DNA of 64,000 nucleotides, taken from positions 31,896-95,895 of the forward strand of contig CANREP010000004.1 in NCBI GenBank assembly GCA_947629685.1, written 5' to 3'. The stretch comes from an uncultured Phascolarctobacterium sp. Lineage in GTDB: Bacteria > Bacillota > Negativicutes > Acidaminococcales > Acidaminococcaceae. Shown here piece after piece: positions 1 to 9,156 of this stretch (positions within the stretch are counted from its first letter, which is position 1; every line of letters starts with the position of its first letter). The notes under the pieces are model-generated. The model had not been told where the DNA came from. It did not search any database and saw only the letters and a program-made list of their open reading frames with translations. Both the position numbers and the translations under genes were made by a program.

Positions 1-103
1 CCCTGCCGGATTCGTAGTTTTTCAGCGGCGAAGCGTATACTGCAGTAGAGATAGCTGCAGTGAGAACAGCGCTTACAAGGAGGGCTGTATAGATTTTCTT
101 CAT
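1..103 (-). CDS. N-terminus of a secreted/envelope protein (truncated at window edge), MKKIYTALLVSAVLTAAISTAVYASPLKNYESGR...
   Basis: Reverse complement from the cat at 101-103 reads as a clear signal peptide with a YASP cleavage-like site and stays open to base 1; absent from ORF track because it has no stop in the window. Confidence 0.7.
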   Translation of the reverse strand, partial: MKKIYTALLVSAVLTAAISTAVYASPLKNYESGR

Positions 104-269
104 AATAGTCAGTCCTTTACTTCAAGTATTTTATTTTCATTTTAACATACTGAAAATTTTATGCAAGAATAATAAGTGTCAGTTATTTTACAAAAGCTTG
201 AAAATACTTGTAAAAAGCCATAAAAAATAGGATAATATCAATGTATATCTAATCTTAAAGGCGGAACAT

Positions 270-1886
270 ATGAGCGAGACTGCAGCTAATAACGATAATA
301 AAAAATTTCTCAAGGGTACGCTTATCCTGACGGCATCCAGCATCGTGGTCAAAGTAATCGGGTCGCTGAACTGGATTATCCTGTCCCGTGTGCTGGGCGG
401 CGAGGGCATCGGCCTGTATCAGATGGGCTTTCCTATCTACCTGATGGCGATTACTGTTTCTTCGGCTGGTATTCCGGTGGCGATTTCCATTATTACTGCC
501 GAAAAACTGGCTAATAAGGATTATCGTGGAGCCAAACGGGTATTCAGCGTCTCTCTGCGCTTGTTGCTGGTCAGCGGATTGCTGTTTTCATCAGCGCTAT
601 TTTTCGGAGCCGGCTGGCTTATCGACCATAATTTTATTCGGGACGGGCGCGCTTATTATTCCATTATCGCGCTGGCTCCGGCTGTGTTCTTTGTAACTTT
701 CCTGGCCAGCTTCCGCGGTTATCTGCAGGGCTGGCAGATTATGACGCCGACAGCGGTATCGGAAATCGTCGAGCAGCTGATGCGCGTTATTACCATGCTG
801 ATTTTTGCAGATCTGCTGCTGCCTTACGGTCTGGCTTATGCTGCCGGCGGCGCCAGCATGGGCGCCGGTGTGGGCGCTTTTTGTGCCTTGCTGGTACTGA
901 TGTGGTTTTACCAGCGTCTTAAACGCCAGCTGCATTCTGAGATAGCCGCTCAGGACGACACGGCGGAAGTAGAGGGAGCCTGGCATATCATCAAGAGGAT
1001 GCTGCGGCTGGCGCTGCCGGTATCGCTGTCCAGTCTGATGCTGCCTATCGGGGCCAATCTTGACCTTTTGATTGTGCCGCAGCGGTTGGAAGCTGCCGGT
1101 TTCAGCGTCAGAACGGCTACAGAGCTGTTTGGCTACCTGACCGGTATGGCGGTGCCGCTGGTAAATCTGGCGGCTATCTTTACGGCGGCTATGACTATCA
1201 GCCTTGTGCCTTCTATTTCTGAATCAAGGGCGCTGGGTGATTTGACTGCTATCCGGGAAAAAATCAAGATTGCTTTCAGAGTGGCCATGATTATTACCTG
1301 CCCCTGTTTCATGGGACTGTATTTTCTGGCAGAAAAGGTTGCGGCACTGATTTATAATGCGCCGGGTGCCGCTTCTGCTATCCAGACAATGAGTGTGGGC
1401 ATTTTGTTTTTAGGTTTGCATCAGATCAGTACAGGCATTTTGCAGGGATTGGGCAAGACCTCTATACCGGTAATCAATATGATTTTGGCCGGCGTAGTCA
1501 AGGTGGTGCTCAGCTGGACGCTGACTGCCGTGCCGACTTTGGGCGTCAAGGGCGCTTCTATGGCTACGGTGGCGGATTTCGCTGTGGCTGCCGTCATCAA
1601 TATGTGTTTTATCTATAAATTTACCGGTTATCATCTTTCCGTGGGCAATCTGCTGAAACCGCTGGCTGCCTCCGGCGTGATGGGACTGGTAATCTACGGG
1701 GTGCTGTATTGCTTCGGCGGTTGGGGAGCCTGGGCTATCCTGATTGCCATGGCGACGGCTGTACCGTCTTATGCGCTGGCGTTAATAGCCTGCGGCGGCC
1801 TGCACAAAGAGGATATGGCAAGTATTCCTTTTGTAGGCGCAAGGATGCTGCGGCTGGGACAACGGTTCGGTTATTTTAAAGGATAA
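270..1886 (+). CDS. Polysaccharide biosynthesis/lipid II flippase-like protein, SpoVB/MurJ (MATE-like MOP) family
   Basis: 538 aa multi-TM; typical SpoVB-like N-terminus (KGTLILTASSIVVKVIGSLNWIILSRVLGGEGIGLYQMGFP). Confidence 0.9.
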   Translation: MSETAANNDNKKFLKGTLILTASSIVVKVIGSLNWIILSRVLGGEGIGLYQMGFPIYLMAITVSSAGIPVAISIITAEKLANKDYRGAKRVFSVSLRLLLVSGLLFSSALFFGAGWLIDHNFIRDGRAYYSIIALAPAVFFVTFLASFRGYLQGWQIMTPTAVSEIVEQLMRVITMLIFADLLLPYGLAYAAGGASMGAGVGAFCALLVLMWFYQRLKRQLHSEIAAQDDTAEVEGAWHIIKRMLRLALPVSLSSLMLPIGANLDLLIVPQRLEAAGFSVRTATELFGYLTGMAVPLVNLAAIFTAAMTISLVPSISESRALGDLTAIREKIKIAFRVAMIITCPCFMGLYFLAEKVAALIYNAPGAASAIQTMSVGILFLGLHQISTGILQGLGKTSIPVINMILAGVVKVVLSWTLTAVPTLGVKGASMATVADFAVAAVINMCFIYKFTGYHLSVGNLLKPLAASGVMGLVIYGVLYCFGGWGAWAILIAMATAVPSYALALIACGGLHKEDMASIPFVGARMLRLGQRFGYFKG

Positions 1887-1890
1887 GGAA

Positions 1891-2853
1891 ATGAAAGAAG
1901 AAAAGAAATTTACGCAAGAAGAAAAATGTGAAAGCTGCAGGATCGTGCTGCCGGGCAATAAGGTGTTTTCCTGCAGTGCCAGCAGTTTTAAATGGCTGGT
2001 GGTACTGGGAGCAATCATAATCCTGGCATCCGTGTCAGCTGCGGGATATTTTGGTTACCGCCTGTACCAGTTCCGCAGTGAGCAGAGCGCTTTTGCCGAG
2101 TATCAGCTGCATAAAGATGAGGAGCAGGCGGCCCTGCAGAAAATGCTCAATGATAACGAAAAGATGCTGCGCGATATGGCAGAACTGTCTAATCTGGAAA
2201 AGAAACTGCGCCGCACGCTGATCCGGGACGTTGACAACAGTAAACTGGCCGGCAGCGACGATGCGGCAGTTGCTGAAACCGCCGCGTCTGCCCGTTATCT
2301 TGGTCAGGGTGGACCTAAAGAAGAAATAGGCGTCAGTGAGCTCAGAGCGTTACTTCAAATACAGAACCAGAATATCAGCCAGATGATTGCGGAAAGAAAA
2401 AATTCGGTTTCAGAACTGCTGCAGTTAATCGGCGGGCGCAGCGGCACAATGGCAGTATTTCCTGATAAATGGCCGGTGCAGGGCGGCGAGATAAGTTCAC
2501 CCTACGGCAGCCGTGTAGGTCCGATTGAAGGCGGTTATGAGTGGCATCAGGGGATCGATATTGCTGTTGACTTTGGCGCGCCGGTATATGCCAGCGCTGC
2601 CGGCAAGGTGGAACAGGCCGGCTGGAACGGCGGTTATGGGCGTTATGTGCGGATAGATCACGGCAACGGCTACGAAAGCGCTTACGGGCATATGAGCAGT
2701 CTGGCAGTGGAAGCTGGGCAGCAGGTTGCCAAAGGGGAGATCATCGGCTTTGTAGGCAGCAGCGGCTACAGTACCGGGCCTCACGTGCATTATGAAGTAC
2801 TGGTAGACGGGCAGGCTGTCGACCCTTATTATATGCTGAAAAGTAAAGAGTAA
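1891..2853 (+). CDS. M23 family metallopeptidase with N-terminal TM and coiled coil
   Basis: WHQGIDIAVDFGAPVYA...AYGHMSS...GSSGYSTGPHVHYEV catalytic motifs. Confidence 0.93.
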   Translation: MKEEKKFTQEEKCESCRIVLPGNKVFSCSASSFKWLVVLGAIIILASVSAAGYFGYRLYQFRSEQSAFAEYQLHKDEEQAALQKMLNDNEKMLRDMAELSNLEKKLRRTLIRDVDNSKLAGSDDAAVAETAASARYLGQGGPKEEIGVSELRALLQIQNQNISQMIAERKNSVSELLQLIGGRSGTMAVFPDKWPVQGGEISSPYGSRVGPIEGGYEWHQGIDIAVDFGAPVYASAAGKVEQAGWNGGYGRYVRIDHGNGYESAYGHMSSLAVEAGQQVAKGEIIGFVGSSGYSTGPHVHYEVLVDGQAVDPYYMLKSKE

Positions 2854-2855
2854 AA

Positions 2856-2895
2856 TAAAAAAGCAGTTACATCCGAGAGGATATAACTGCTTTTT
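2856..2895. terminator. Bidirectional terminator between M23 peptidase and purC
   Basis: AAAAAGCAGTTA...TAACTGCTTTTT stem between convergent genes. Confidence 0.85.
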
Positions 2896-2909
2896 GTAAT
2901 TATAATCAA

Positions 2910-3593
2910 TTATTTGCCCAAGATGATCTTGGTCAGATCCATCGGGTCAACGATTTTGCCGTCTTTGTAAACGCGCATATTGCCGCTGGCGATTTCGTCG
3001 ATGAGGATTACTTCATCGTTGTTGTAGCCGAATTCAAATTTGATATCATACAGATCCAGGCCTTTTTTAGCCAGATCAGCTGCAACGATATGGGTGATTT
3101 TCAGAGTTTGCGCTTTCATGCTCTCGAACATTTCGCGGGTCATGATGTGCAGCGCTTCCAGACCTTCGCAGGTAACCAGCGGATCGCCTTTAGCGTCGTC
3201 TTTGAAAGTGGTTTCTACATAACCGCCGGGCAGTTCTGCACCGTCAGCAATATAATCGCCGTAACGGCGGATGAAGCTGCCGGTTGCTTTCAGGCGGCAG
3301 ATAACTTCCAGGCCTTTGCCGAATACTTTGGCGGGCAGTACTTCCATGGTTGCTTCGTCAACGTTAGCGGATACATAATGGGTCTTGATGCCTGCTTCTT
3401 TCAGAATTTCAAAGAAATGGATGGAGGTTTCCAGGTTTGCTTTGCCGATACCTTCAATGGTCAGGCCGATGCTGTTTTCACCCGGATCGAAAACGCCGTC
3501 TTTGCCGGTGCAGTCATCTTTAAATTTTAACAGTACATTACCGTTTTCCAGTTGATAAACGGTTTTGGTTTTGCCTTCGTAAATTTTTTCCAT
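2910..3593 (-). CDS. purC: Phosphoribosylaminoimidazole-succinocarboxamide synthase
   Basis: [33 protein letters not shown]...; full-length SAICAR synthase. Confidence 0.96.
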   Translation of the reverse strand: MEKIYEGKTKTVYQLENGNVLLKFKDDCTGKDGVFDPGENSIGLTIEGIGKANLETSIHFFEILKEAGIKTHYVSANVDEATMEVLPAKVFGKGLEVICRLKATGSFIRRYGDYIADGAELPGGYVETTFKDDAKGDPLVTCEGLEALHIMTREMFESMKAQTLKITHIVAADLAKKGLDLYDIKFEFGYNNDEVILIDEIASGNMRVYKDGKIVDPMDLTKIILGK

Positions 3594-4059
3594 AATAGCA
3601 CCCTTTCGTTAGTAACAAGTTTATCTGAACATATTTATCCTATCACAAAGTGTTTTTTTGCTCAAGAAAATTGTAAAAAAATTGCTCTTTTAAATTGTTT
3701 CTGCATACTGATATATAATGTCTGCCGGGAATAAAAGCTATGCTGAAAAGTAAATTGCTGTCTGTATTCATCTCCATAAATAAAGACTGCTGTCGGGCGG
3801 ACGGAAACTTTATCATAAAAAAACAGGTTGTTGTGTAAACAAAATACTTTCGGACTTTACATCTTTATTCCTGCCTGCGCAGGTGATTCAGCTATTGCCG
3901 GTGTATTTTGCTGCAGCTCCCGGCAACCGGCAGAAATGCTGAGCGGAATTTGACTGCACTGATTCTGAGCGTGCTGATTTGCCGGCTTCTATGATTGCCG
4001 GGAAATTCCTGTGGGTTGGCCTTTCTTTCCGCAGGGTAAGCAGTTAAGCGTCAGCTTAG

Positions 4060-4088
4060 TTGCAATGCTTCGGCGGGTATGGTATAAT
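4060..4088 (+). promoter_or_regulatory. Sigma70-type promoter of tRNA-Gly
   Basis: TTGCAA (4060-4065), 17-bp spacer, TATAAT (4083-4088). Confidence 0.75.
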
Positions 4089-4111
4089 ACGGAAGAATAA
4101 AAACTTTAGCT

Positions 4112-4186
4112 GCGGGTATAGCTCAGTGGTAGAGCAGCGGCTTCCCAAGCCGCGTGTCACGAGTTCGAATCTCGCTACCCGCTCCA
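4112..4186 (+). tRNA. tRNA-Gly (anticodon CCC), CCA encoded
   Basis: GCGGGTA...TACCCGCTCCA acceptor, GCGGC-TTCCCAA-GCCGC anticodon arm, GTTCGAAT T-loop. Confidence 0.97.
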
Positions 4187-4196
4187 GAAAAAAATT

Positions 4197-4226
4197 ACGT
4201 CCTCCGGTTTTCGGAGGACGTTTTTT
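4197..4226 (+). terminator. Rho-independent terminator after tRNA-Gly
   Basis: ACGTCCTCCGgttttCGGAGGACGTTTTTT. Confidence 0.9.
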
Positions 4227-4227
4227 A

Positions 4228-5118
4228 TTACGGAAGCAGGATTTCTGCCGTACTGCCGCCAGGGATATCTTCTGGTTTGGCTTCGGAAAAGACGGTAATT
4301 GTTGTTTTTTCTGCTGCTTGGATATAACCGGGAAAAGGCGGATACCCGTCGATATGGATAGTAACCGGCTGCTGCACCTGCAGTTTTGCAGCGAGCGCCG
4401 TATCGGCGTTCACGGTGACAGTACAGGTATCAGTAGCTGTTATTGTCAGTATCTTCTGGCCTGCCTGTGCGGTAGAGTTATTTTCGGCTGCCTTTTCTGT
4501 GATGATGCCTGTGCAGGGGCTGCTGGCTTCATTTTGCAGTTGTTTTTCCCGCAGCTCTTTTTGTTCTGTCTGCAGCTGTTCAATCAGCTGCTTTTGCGAG
4601 TTTATGGCTTCCGGGGAAGATGGTCTGAGCAGGATATTGTGCTGGCTGGCGGCTTGCAGAGCTGCCTGGGCGGCAGCAAGTTCTGTTTGAGCGGCCTGCG
4701 CCTGTCTGCGGGAGACAGCTCCCTGCGCCAGCAGGTTGTTCATTTTGTCTGCTTTCTGACGCGCCGCTTCGTAATTGGCTTGAGCTGCGGACAGATTACC
4801 GGGAGAGGCGCCAGCCGGGGCAGGTTCTTCCATGCTTTTCAAATCTGCTTTGGCTTTGGCAAGCCGGGTAGTGACGTTTTCTTCCTGCCTGTCAGTGTCT
4901 TCATCATTGATAGCAAACAACGGCTGCCCTTTGCTGATCCGCTCTCCTTGTTCGCTGATCAGGCCCAGTATGGTGCCTGAAGCAGGCGCTTCGATTGTAT
5001 AGACGGGAATGTTTATCTTGCCGCTGCCGATTTTTTGTCCGGCAGGGTCGTTGCTGCTGCCGCAGCCGCAGATGGCAAACACGGCAATAAGCAGCAGGGT
5101 CAAAAGTATTTTCTGCAT
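4228..5118 (-). CDS. HlyD/RND periplasmic-adaptor-like lipoprotein (biotinyl-lipoyl-like domain)
   Basis: Lipobox-like LLIAVFAICGCGSS N-terminus; VYTIEAPASGTILGLISEQGERISKGQPLFAI hybrid motif, coiled coil, SSPCTGIITEKAAENNSTAQAGQKILTI. Confidence 0.85.
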   Translation of the reverse strand: MQKILLTLLLIAVFAICGCGSSNDPAGQKIGSGKINIPVYTIEAPASGTILGLISEQGERISKGQPLFAINDEDTDRQEENVTTRLAKAKADLKSMEEPAPAGASPGNLSAAQANYEAARQKADKMNNLLAQGAVSRRQAQAAQTELAAAQAALQAASQHNILLRPSSPEAINSQKQLIEQLQTEQKELREKQLQNEASSPCTGIITEKAAENNSTAQAGQKILTITATDTCTVTVNADTALAAKLQVQQPVTIHIDGYPPFPGYIQAAEKTTITVFSEAKPEDIPGGSTAEILLP

Positions 5119-5431
5119 AATATTCAGTCTCCTTGCTTTAAATATAGCACAGCAGGCGTAAAAAATGAACTATTAAATATTTCAGACAGAAATTCCTCCT
5201 TTAGTTGCGGAAAGACAAAAATATTTTACAATATAGAATAAAAAGCAAATTTCACTGTATCAAAAGTAACAAAAAGTTCACTCAAGGGGAGTTACAAAAA
5301 AATAAAATTTTAGTATAATAGATTGTAGAAAAATAAATTTACTTTTCTGTAAATCGGCGCTGGTTTATTTGCTGTACAAAATACAGCCTTTTGTTTTGAA
5401 ATGATTTATTTATATTATTAGGAGTTTAGAT

Positions 5432-6331
5432 ATGTTTTTTGATACTTATGACACACCGGTTTTCAGACCGCCAAGCGAGGCGCGCAGCTTTATTTTAAGA
5501 GTTACCAGGGGCTGCGCTCATAATAAATGTACTTATTGCAATATGTATAGGGGTGTACCCTTCCAAATATTGACTGATGAAGAAATTTCCCGGCAGATTG
5601 CGCTGGCCGTGCTGTACGGGAAAGAGACCGTCCGCCGCGTTTTCCTGGCTGACGGTGATGCGCTGGTACTGCCGACGGCCAAGCTGCTGAAAATACTGCA
5701 GGCGCTGCGGGAAAACTTCCCGAAACTGCAGCGTGTCGCTTCCTATGCTGCGCCTAAGGATATCCTGCGTAAGAGCGAAGAGGAGCTGCGCCAGCTGAAA
5801 GAAGCGGGTCTGCAGCTGCTGTATTACGGCATGGAGACCGGCGACGATATGACGCTGAAGGCGGTAAACAAAGGAGTAGACGCTGCCGAGGCGATTGAAG
5901 CCGGCAGGCGTGTAACGGCCAGCGGTATGAAACTTTCGCTGATGGTCATCTTGGGCCTTGCGGGTAAAGAAGGTTCGCAGCGCCATGCGCTGGCAACGGC
6001 CAAGGCCATCAATATTATCCAGCCCACCATGCTGAGTGCATTATGTTTGATGTTGTACCGCGGCAGCGAGCTGTTGAATCAGTTTGAAAACGGTCAGTTT
6101 GATCCGCTGTCGCCTCAGGGACTTATGGAAGAGCTGTATCTGATGATGGAGCATATCAACCTGCCTCAGGATAAACACTGCCTGTTCCGCAGCAATCATG
6201 TTTCCAATTATGTGCAGCTGGCAGGTACGCTGCCAAAAGATAAAGAAAGGCTGCTGCGCGAGATTGCTTACAGCGCCAAACAGCTGGGTAAACTGAAAAG
6301 TTGGGACGTTTATAATAATACTAAATACTAA
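5432..6331 (+). CDS. Radical SAM protein (cluster motif CAHNKCTYC, CX4CX2C)
   Basis: RGCAHNKCTYCNMYRG near N-terminus; RBS upstream (aggag). Confidence 0.88.
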   Translation: MFFDTYDTPVFRPPSEARSFILRVTRGCAHNKCTYCNMYRGVPFQILTDEEISRQIALAVLYGKETVRRVFLADGDALVLPTAKLLKILQALRENFPKLQRVASYAAPKDILRKSEEELRQLKEAGLQLLYYGMETGDDMTLKAVNKGVDAAEAIEAGRRVTASGMKLSLMVILGLAGKEGSQRHALATAKAINIIQPTMLSALCLMLYRGSELLNQFENGQFDPLSPQGLMEELYLMMEHINLPQDKHCLFRSNHVSNYVQLAGTLPKDKERLLREIAYSAKQLGKLKSWDVYNNTKY

Positions 6332-6345
6332 TCTCTGACAGGAAG

Positions 6346-7035
6346 GTGATTGCGTTGCTGAAAAAGTGGCTGGCATTAATGGCTGTAGTAAGCGTGCTTG
6401 TCCTGCCTCTGTCTGCGGATGCCAAAACCTATACCAGAGGAGATCATGACTGGAAGATCAAGGTAGCGCAGCAGAAGCTGCAGACATTGGGCTATTTGAA
6501 AGAAAAGCCCAGCGGCGACCTGACTGCTGCTACGGAAGAAAGCTTAAAAAAATTCCAGAAAAACAGTAAATTGAAGGCCAGCGGCAAGCTGGATGACAAA
6601 ACCTATCAGAAGCTGAACTGGGCGGCCTTTACCAGAGAGGGAATCCAGAAAGTCAAAGGCAAGGATATCGTCAAGACGGCGGCCAAATTCAAGGGCGTGC
6701 CTTACAAATTCGGCGGTACTACGCCTAAGGGCTTTGACTGTTCCGGCTACGTGCAGTATGTGTTTAAAAAACAGAACGCAGAGCTGCCGCGCAGCGCTGA
6801 CGTACAGGTACTGGAAGGAATCTTTGTCTTGCAGAAAGATTTGAAACCGGGCGATCTGGTTTTCTTTTCCACTTATGCGCCGGGAGCTTCCCATGTAGGT
6901 ATTTATGCCGGCAGCGGTAAGTTCTGGAGCGCGTCTACCTCTAAAGGGGTGGTGCTGTCGTCGTTGCAGGACAGCTACTGGAAAGCGAGATATTACGGAG
7001 CCCGCCGCGTTTTGATAGAAAACGGCGAAGCATGA
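6346..7035 (+). CDS. C40 (NlpC/P60) endopeptidase with N-terminal peptidoglycan-binding domain; GTG start
   Basis: Signal peptide; PG-binding repeat; FDCSGYVQYVFKK...GDLVFFST...SHVGIYAGSGKFWSAS. Confidence 0.93.
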   Translation: MIALLKKWLALMAVVSVLVLPLSADAKTYTRGDHDWKIKVAQQKLQTLGYLKEKPSGDLTAATEESLKKFQKNSKLKASGKLDDKTYQKLNWAAFTREGIQKVKGKDIVKTAAKFKGVPYKFGGTTPKGFDCSGYVQYVFKKQNAELPRSADVQVLEGIFVLQKDLKPGDLVFFSTYAPGASHVGIYAGSGKFWSASTSKGVVLSSLQDSYWKARYYGARRVLIENGEA

Positions 7036-7082
7036 TATAAGTTAGCTGATGAAAAGAAGGGTATTTGAGGAGGGTTTTATTT

Positions 7083-8966
7083 ATGATTCGTGAACGGCGT
7101 AATAAGGAAAAGCTTGCTTCCTATTACAAGAAATTTATGGAAGAGGGGATTATCGATCCTAACGTGCATCCATGGGTAGCTGAGTCCTGGCAGCGCTGCC
7201 GGGCTATGAACCTGCCCCATGAAACTATGCCTAAGATCAATAAGCTCAGCAGGGAAGAAATTATCGAGCACCAGAAGACTCACGAATTTATCGTTAAATA
7301 TGTCGACGGGCTGTATGAACAGAGCAAACAGCATTTCAATATCCATAATTTAAGTATGCTGCTGATAGACGAGGGCGGCTATGTTATTAAAAACTATGCG
7401 TTGCCTTTCTTCCAGCGGGTTATCGAGGATATTCAGGGAATGCGCGTACTGGAGGAAGATGTGGGAACTTCCAGTATCAGTATTGCCCGCGAGCATAATG
7501 TGCCGTTCCTCATGTTCGGACCGGAAATGTGGATCAAAGACAGCCATTCCGGCGATGCCTGCAGTGCGCCTATTTATGTGAACGGTAAGATCAGATATAT
7601 TATCTCTTTCTTTTCTTTGGATCAGAATGATCTGCCCTATGATCTGCTGCTCAGCCTTTTGATGACTATGAAATATTCTATTGAGCAGCATTTGTCCATG
7701 CTGGAAAGCTGGAGCATCAACCAGATCATGATGGAACAGCTGCCTATTTCTGTTTACTGGATCGGCAAGAATGCCAAAATCAAATACTGCAACGAAAACG
7801 GCAGAAAGCGTCTGGACGGGAAGGAAGAATTAGAGGATATCTTCCTTAATTATGAGCACATTCCCATCAAGAAGGCTTTGCAGGGCGTGCCTACCTATCG
7901 CCGTGAAATTACCTGGATAACCCAGGACCGTACATATGAAGATATCACTACTGTCATGCCTATCAAGGTAGGCAGCGAGGTGGAAAGCGCGCTGGTATTG
8001 TCCATGTCTATAGAGGACCTGAAGACTACTATTGCTCACGCTACCGGCTACAGTTCCCGCTACAGCCTGTACAGTATGGTGGGCGAGACCAGTGAATTCT
8101 TGGCGCTGCAGCATAAAGCGACACGCGTGGCGCGTACCGACCACAATATCCTGCTGCAGGGCGAGCCGGGTACCGGCAAGCAGCGTCTTGCTCACGGTAT
8201 TCATCAGGCCAGCTCCCGCGCTGCTGCGCCGCTGATCGTAGTTAAATGTTCTAATGCGCCGTTAGAAGAACTGGAAGAGGAATTTTTCGGCCGTATGGAC
8301 GGCGACCAGCCGCTGGCGGGCAAACTGGAGCTGTCGCTGGGCGGTACCTTGTTCCTGGACGAAGTGGAAAAACTGTCGGTGGAAATGGGCGATAAGCTGG
8401 CAGAAGCGCTGACTCACGGTATCGTCAATAAAAAGACTGGTATTACCAAGAAATTTAATGTCCGGGTTATTGCAGCCTGTGATTCCAACCTGAAACGGCT
8501 GGCAGACAAGGGCTTGTTCTCCCGCAAGCTGTATGAGCTTGTGCTCGATACTACTATGCGCGTACCGCCTCTGCGTGAGCGTGTCAAAGATATCGAGGTT
8601 ATTGCCACCCATATCCTGGCAGAAATGTCGGCGCAGCATAACCTGCCGCCGAAAAAACTGTCGCCGGAAGCAGTTGGTCTGCTGCTGAGCTGCAGCTGGC
8701 CCGGCAATATCAAGCAGCTGCAGGGCGTTATCGAGCAGGCGTTCTTCCATACTCCCGGCAGCATCATTGAAGCGGAAAACATCAAGCTGCCAGGCGACCG
8801 CACTTTGGAAAAATCCTGGAAATACGACAAGGAATCTTTTATTGCTGCCTGGAAATCTGCCGGCGGCAACATCAGCAAGCTGGCTAATATGCTGGACGTC
8901 AGCCGCGTAACCTTGTACAGATATCTGAAAAAATACGGCCTGGGACCCAAACACAAAGAAGATTGA
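7083..8966 (+). CDS. AcoR-like sigma-54-type AAA+ transcriptional regulator (GAF/PAS N-terminus, Fis HTH) lacking the GAFTGA loop
   Basis: GEPGTGKQRLAH Walker A, GGTLFLDEVEKLS Walker B, C-terminal ISKLANMLDVSRVTLYRYLKKYGL HTH; GAFTGA region replaced by FFGRMDGDQPLAGKLEL. Confidence 0.9.
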   Translation: MIRERRNKEKLASYYKKFMEEGIIDPNVHPWVAESWQRCRAMNLPHETMPKINKLSREEIIEHQKTHEFIVKYVDGLYEQSKQHFNIHNLSMLLIDEGGYVIKNYALPFFQRVIEDIQGMRVLEEDVGTSSISIAREHNVPFLMFGPEMWIKDSHSGDACSAPIYVNGKIRYIISFFSLDQNDLPYDLLLSLLMTMKYSIEQHLSMLESWSINQIMMEQLPISVYWIGKNAKIKYCNENGRKRLDGKEELEDIFLNYEHIPIKKALQGVPTYRREITWITQDRTYEDITTVMPIKVGSEVESALVLSMSIEDLKTTIAHATGYSSRYSLYSMVGETSEFLALQHKATRVARTDHNILLQGEPGTGKQRLAHGIHQASSRAAAPLIVVKCSNAPLEELEEEFFGRMDGDQPLAGKLELSLGGTLFLDEVEKLSVEMGDKLAEALTHGIVNKKTGITKKFNVRVIAACDSNLKRLADKGLFSRKLYELVLDTTMRVPPLRERVKDIEVIATHILAEMSAQHNLPPKKLSPEAVGLLLSCSWPGNIKQLQGVIEQAFFHTPGSIIEAENIKLPGDRTLEKSWKYDKESFIAAWKSAGGNISKLANMLDVSRVTLYRYLKKYGLGPKHKED

Positions 8967-8978
8967 CGAAAAATAATT

Positions 8979-9014
8979 ACTGCTGTAGACATTTTGTTTA
9001 CAGCAGTTTTTTTC
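8979..9014 (+). terminator. Rho-independent terminator
   Basis: ACTGCTGTA...TTACAGCAGTTTTTTT. Confidence 0.85.
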
Positions 9015-9075
9015 TGTGCAGACGGCCGCCGAATGTTGCATAATCTTTAAAAATATTTTCCGGCGTTAGAAAAAT

Positions 9076-9104
9076 TTGACGAATAATCTGTTACGTTTTA
9101 CAAT
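9076..9104 (+). promoter_or_regulatory. Sigma70-type promoter upstream of second M23 peptidase
   Basis: TTGACG (9076-9081), 17-bp spacer, TACAAT (9099-9104). Confidence 0.7.
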
Positions 9105-9156
9105 AAAAAGGATTGAGTAAAATTTTATTAAGGAAGTTATTGTAGGAGTGCATTGG

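Noticed and set aside
3594-3734. Possible purine riboswitch or PurR box upstream of purC
   Set aside because: No purine-riboswitch core or convincing PurR dyad recognised in the AT-rich leader.
4060-4980. 306-aa plus-strand ORF across tRNA-Gly and antisense to the HlyD-like gene
   Set aside because: Starts upstream of and reads through a tRNA and a terminator; Cys-rich low-plausibility translation; opposite strand encodes a recognisable lipoprotein.
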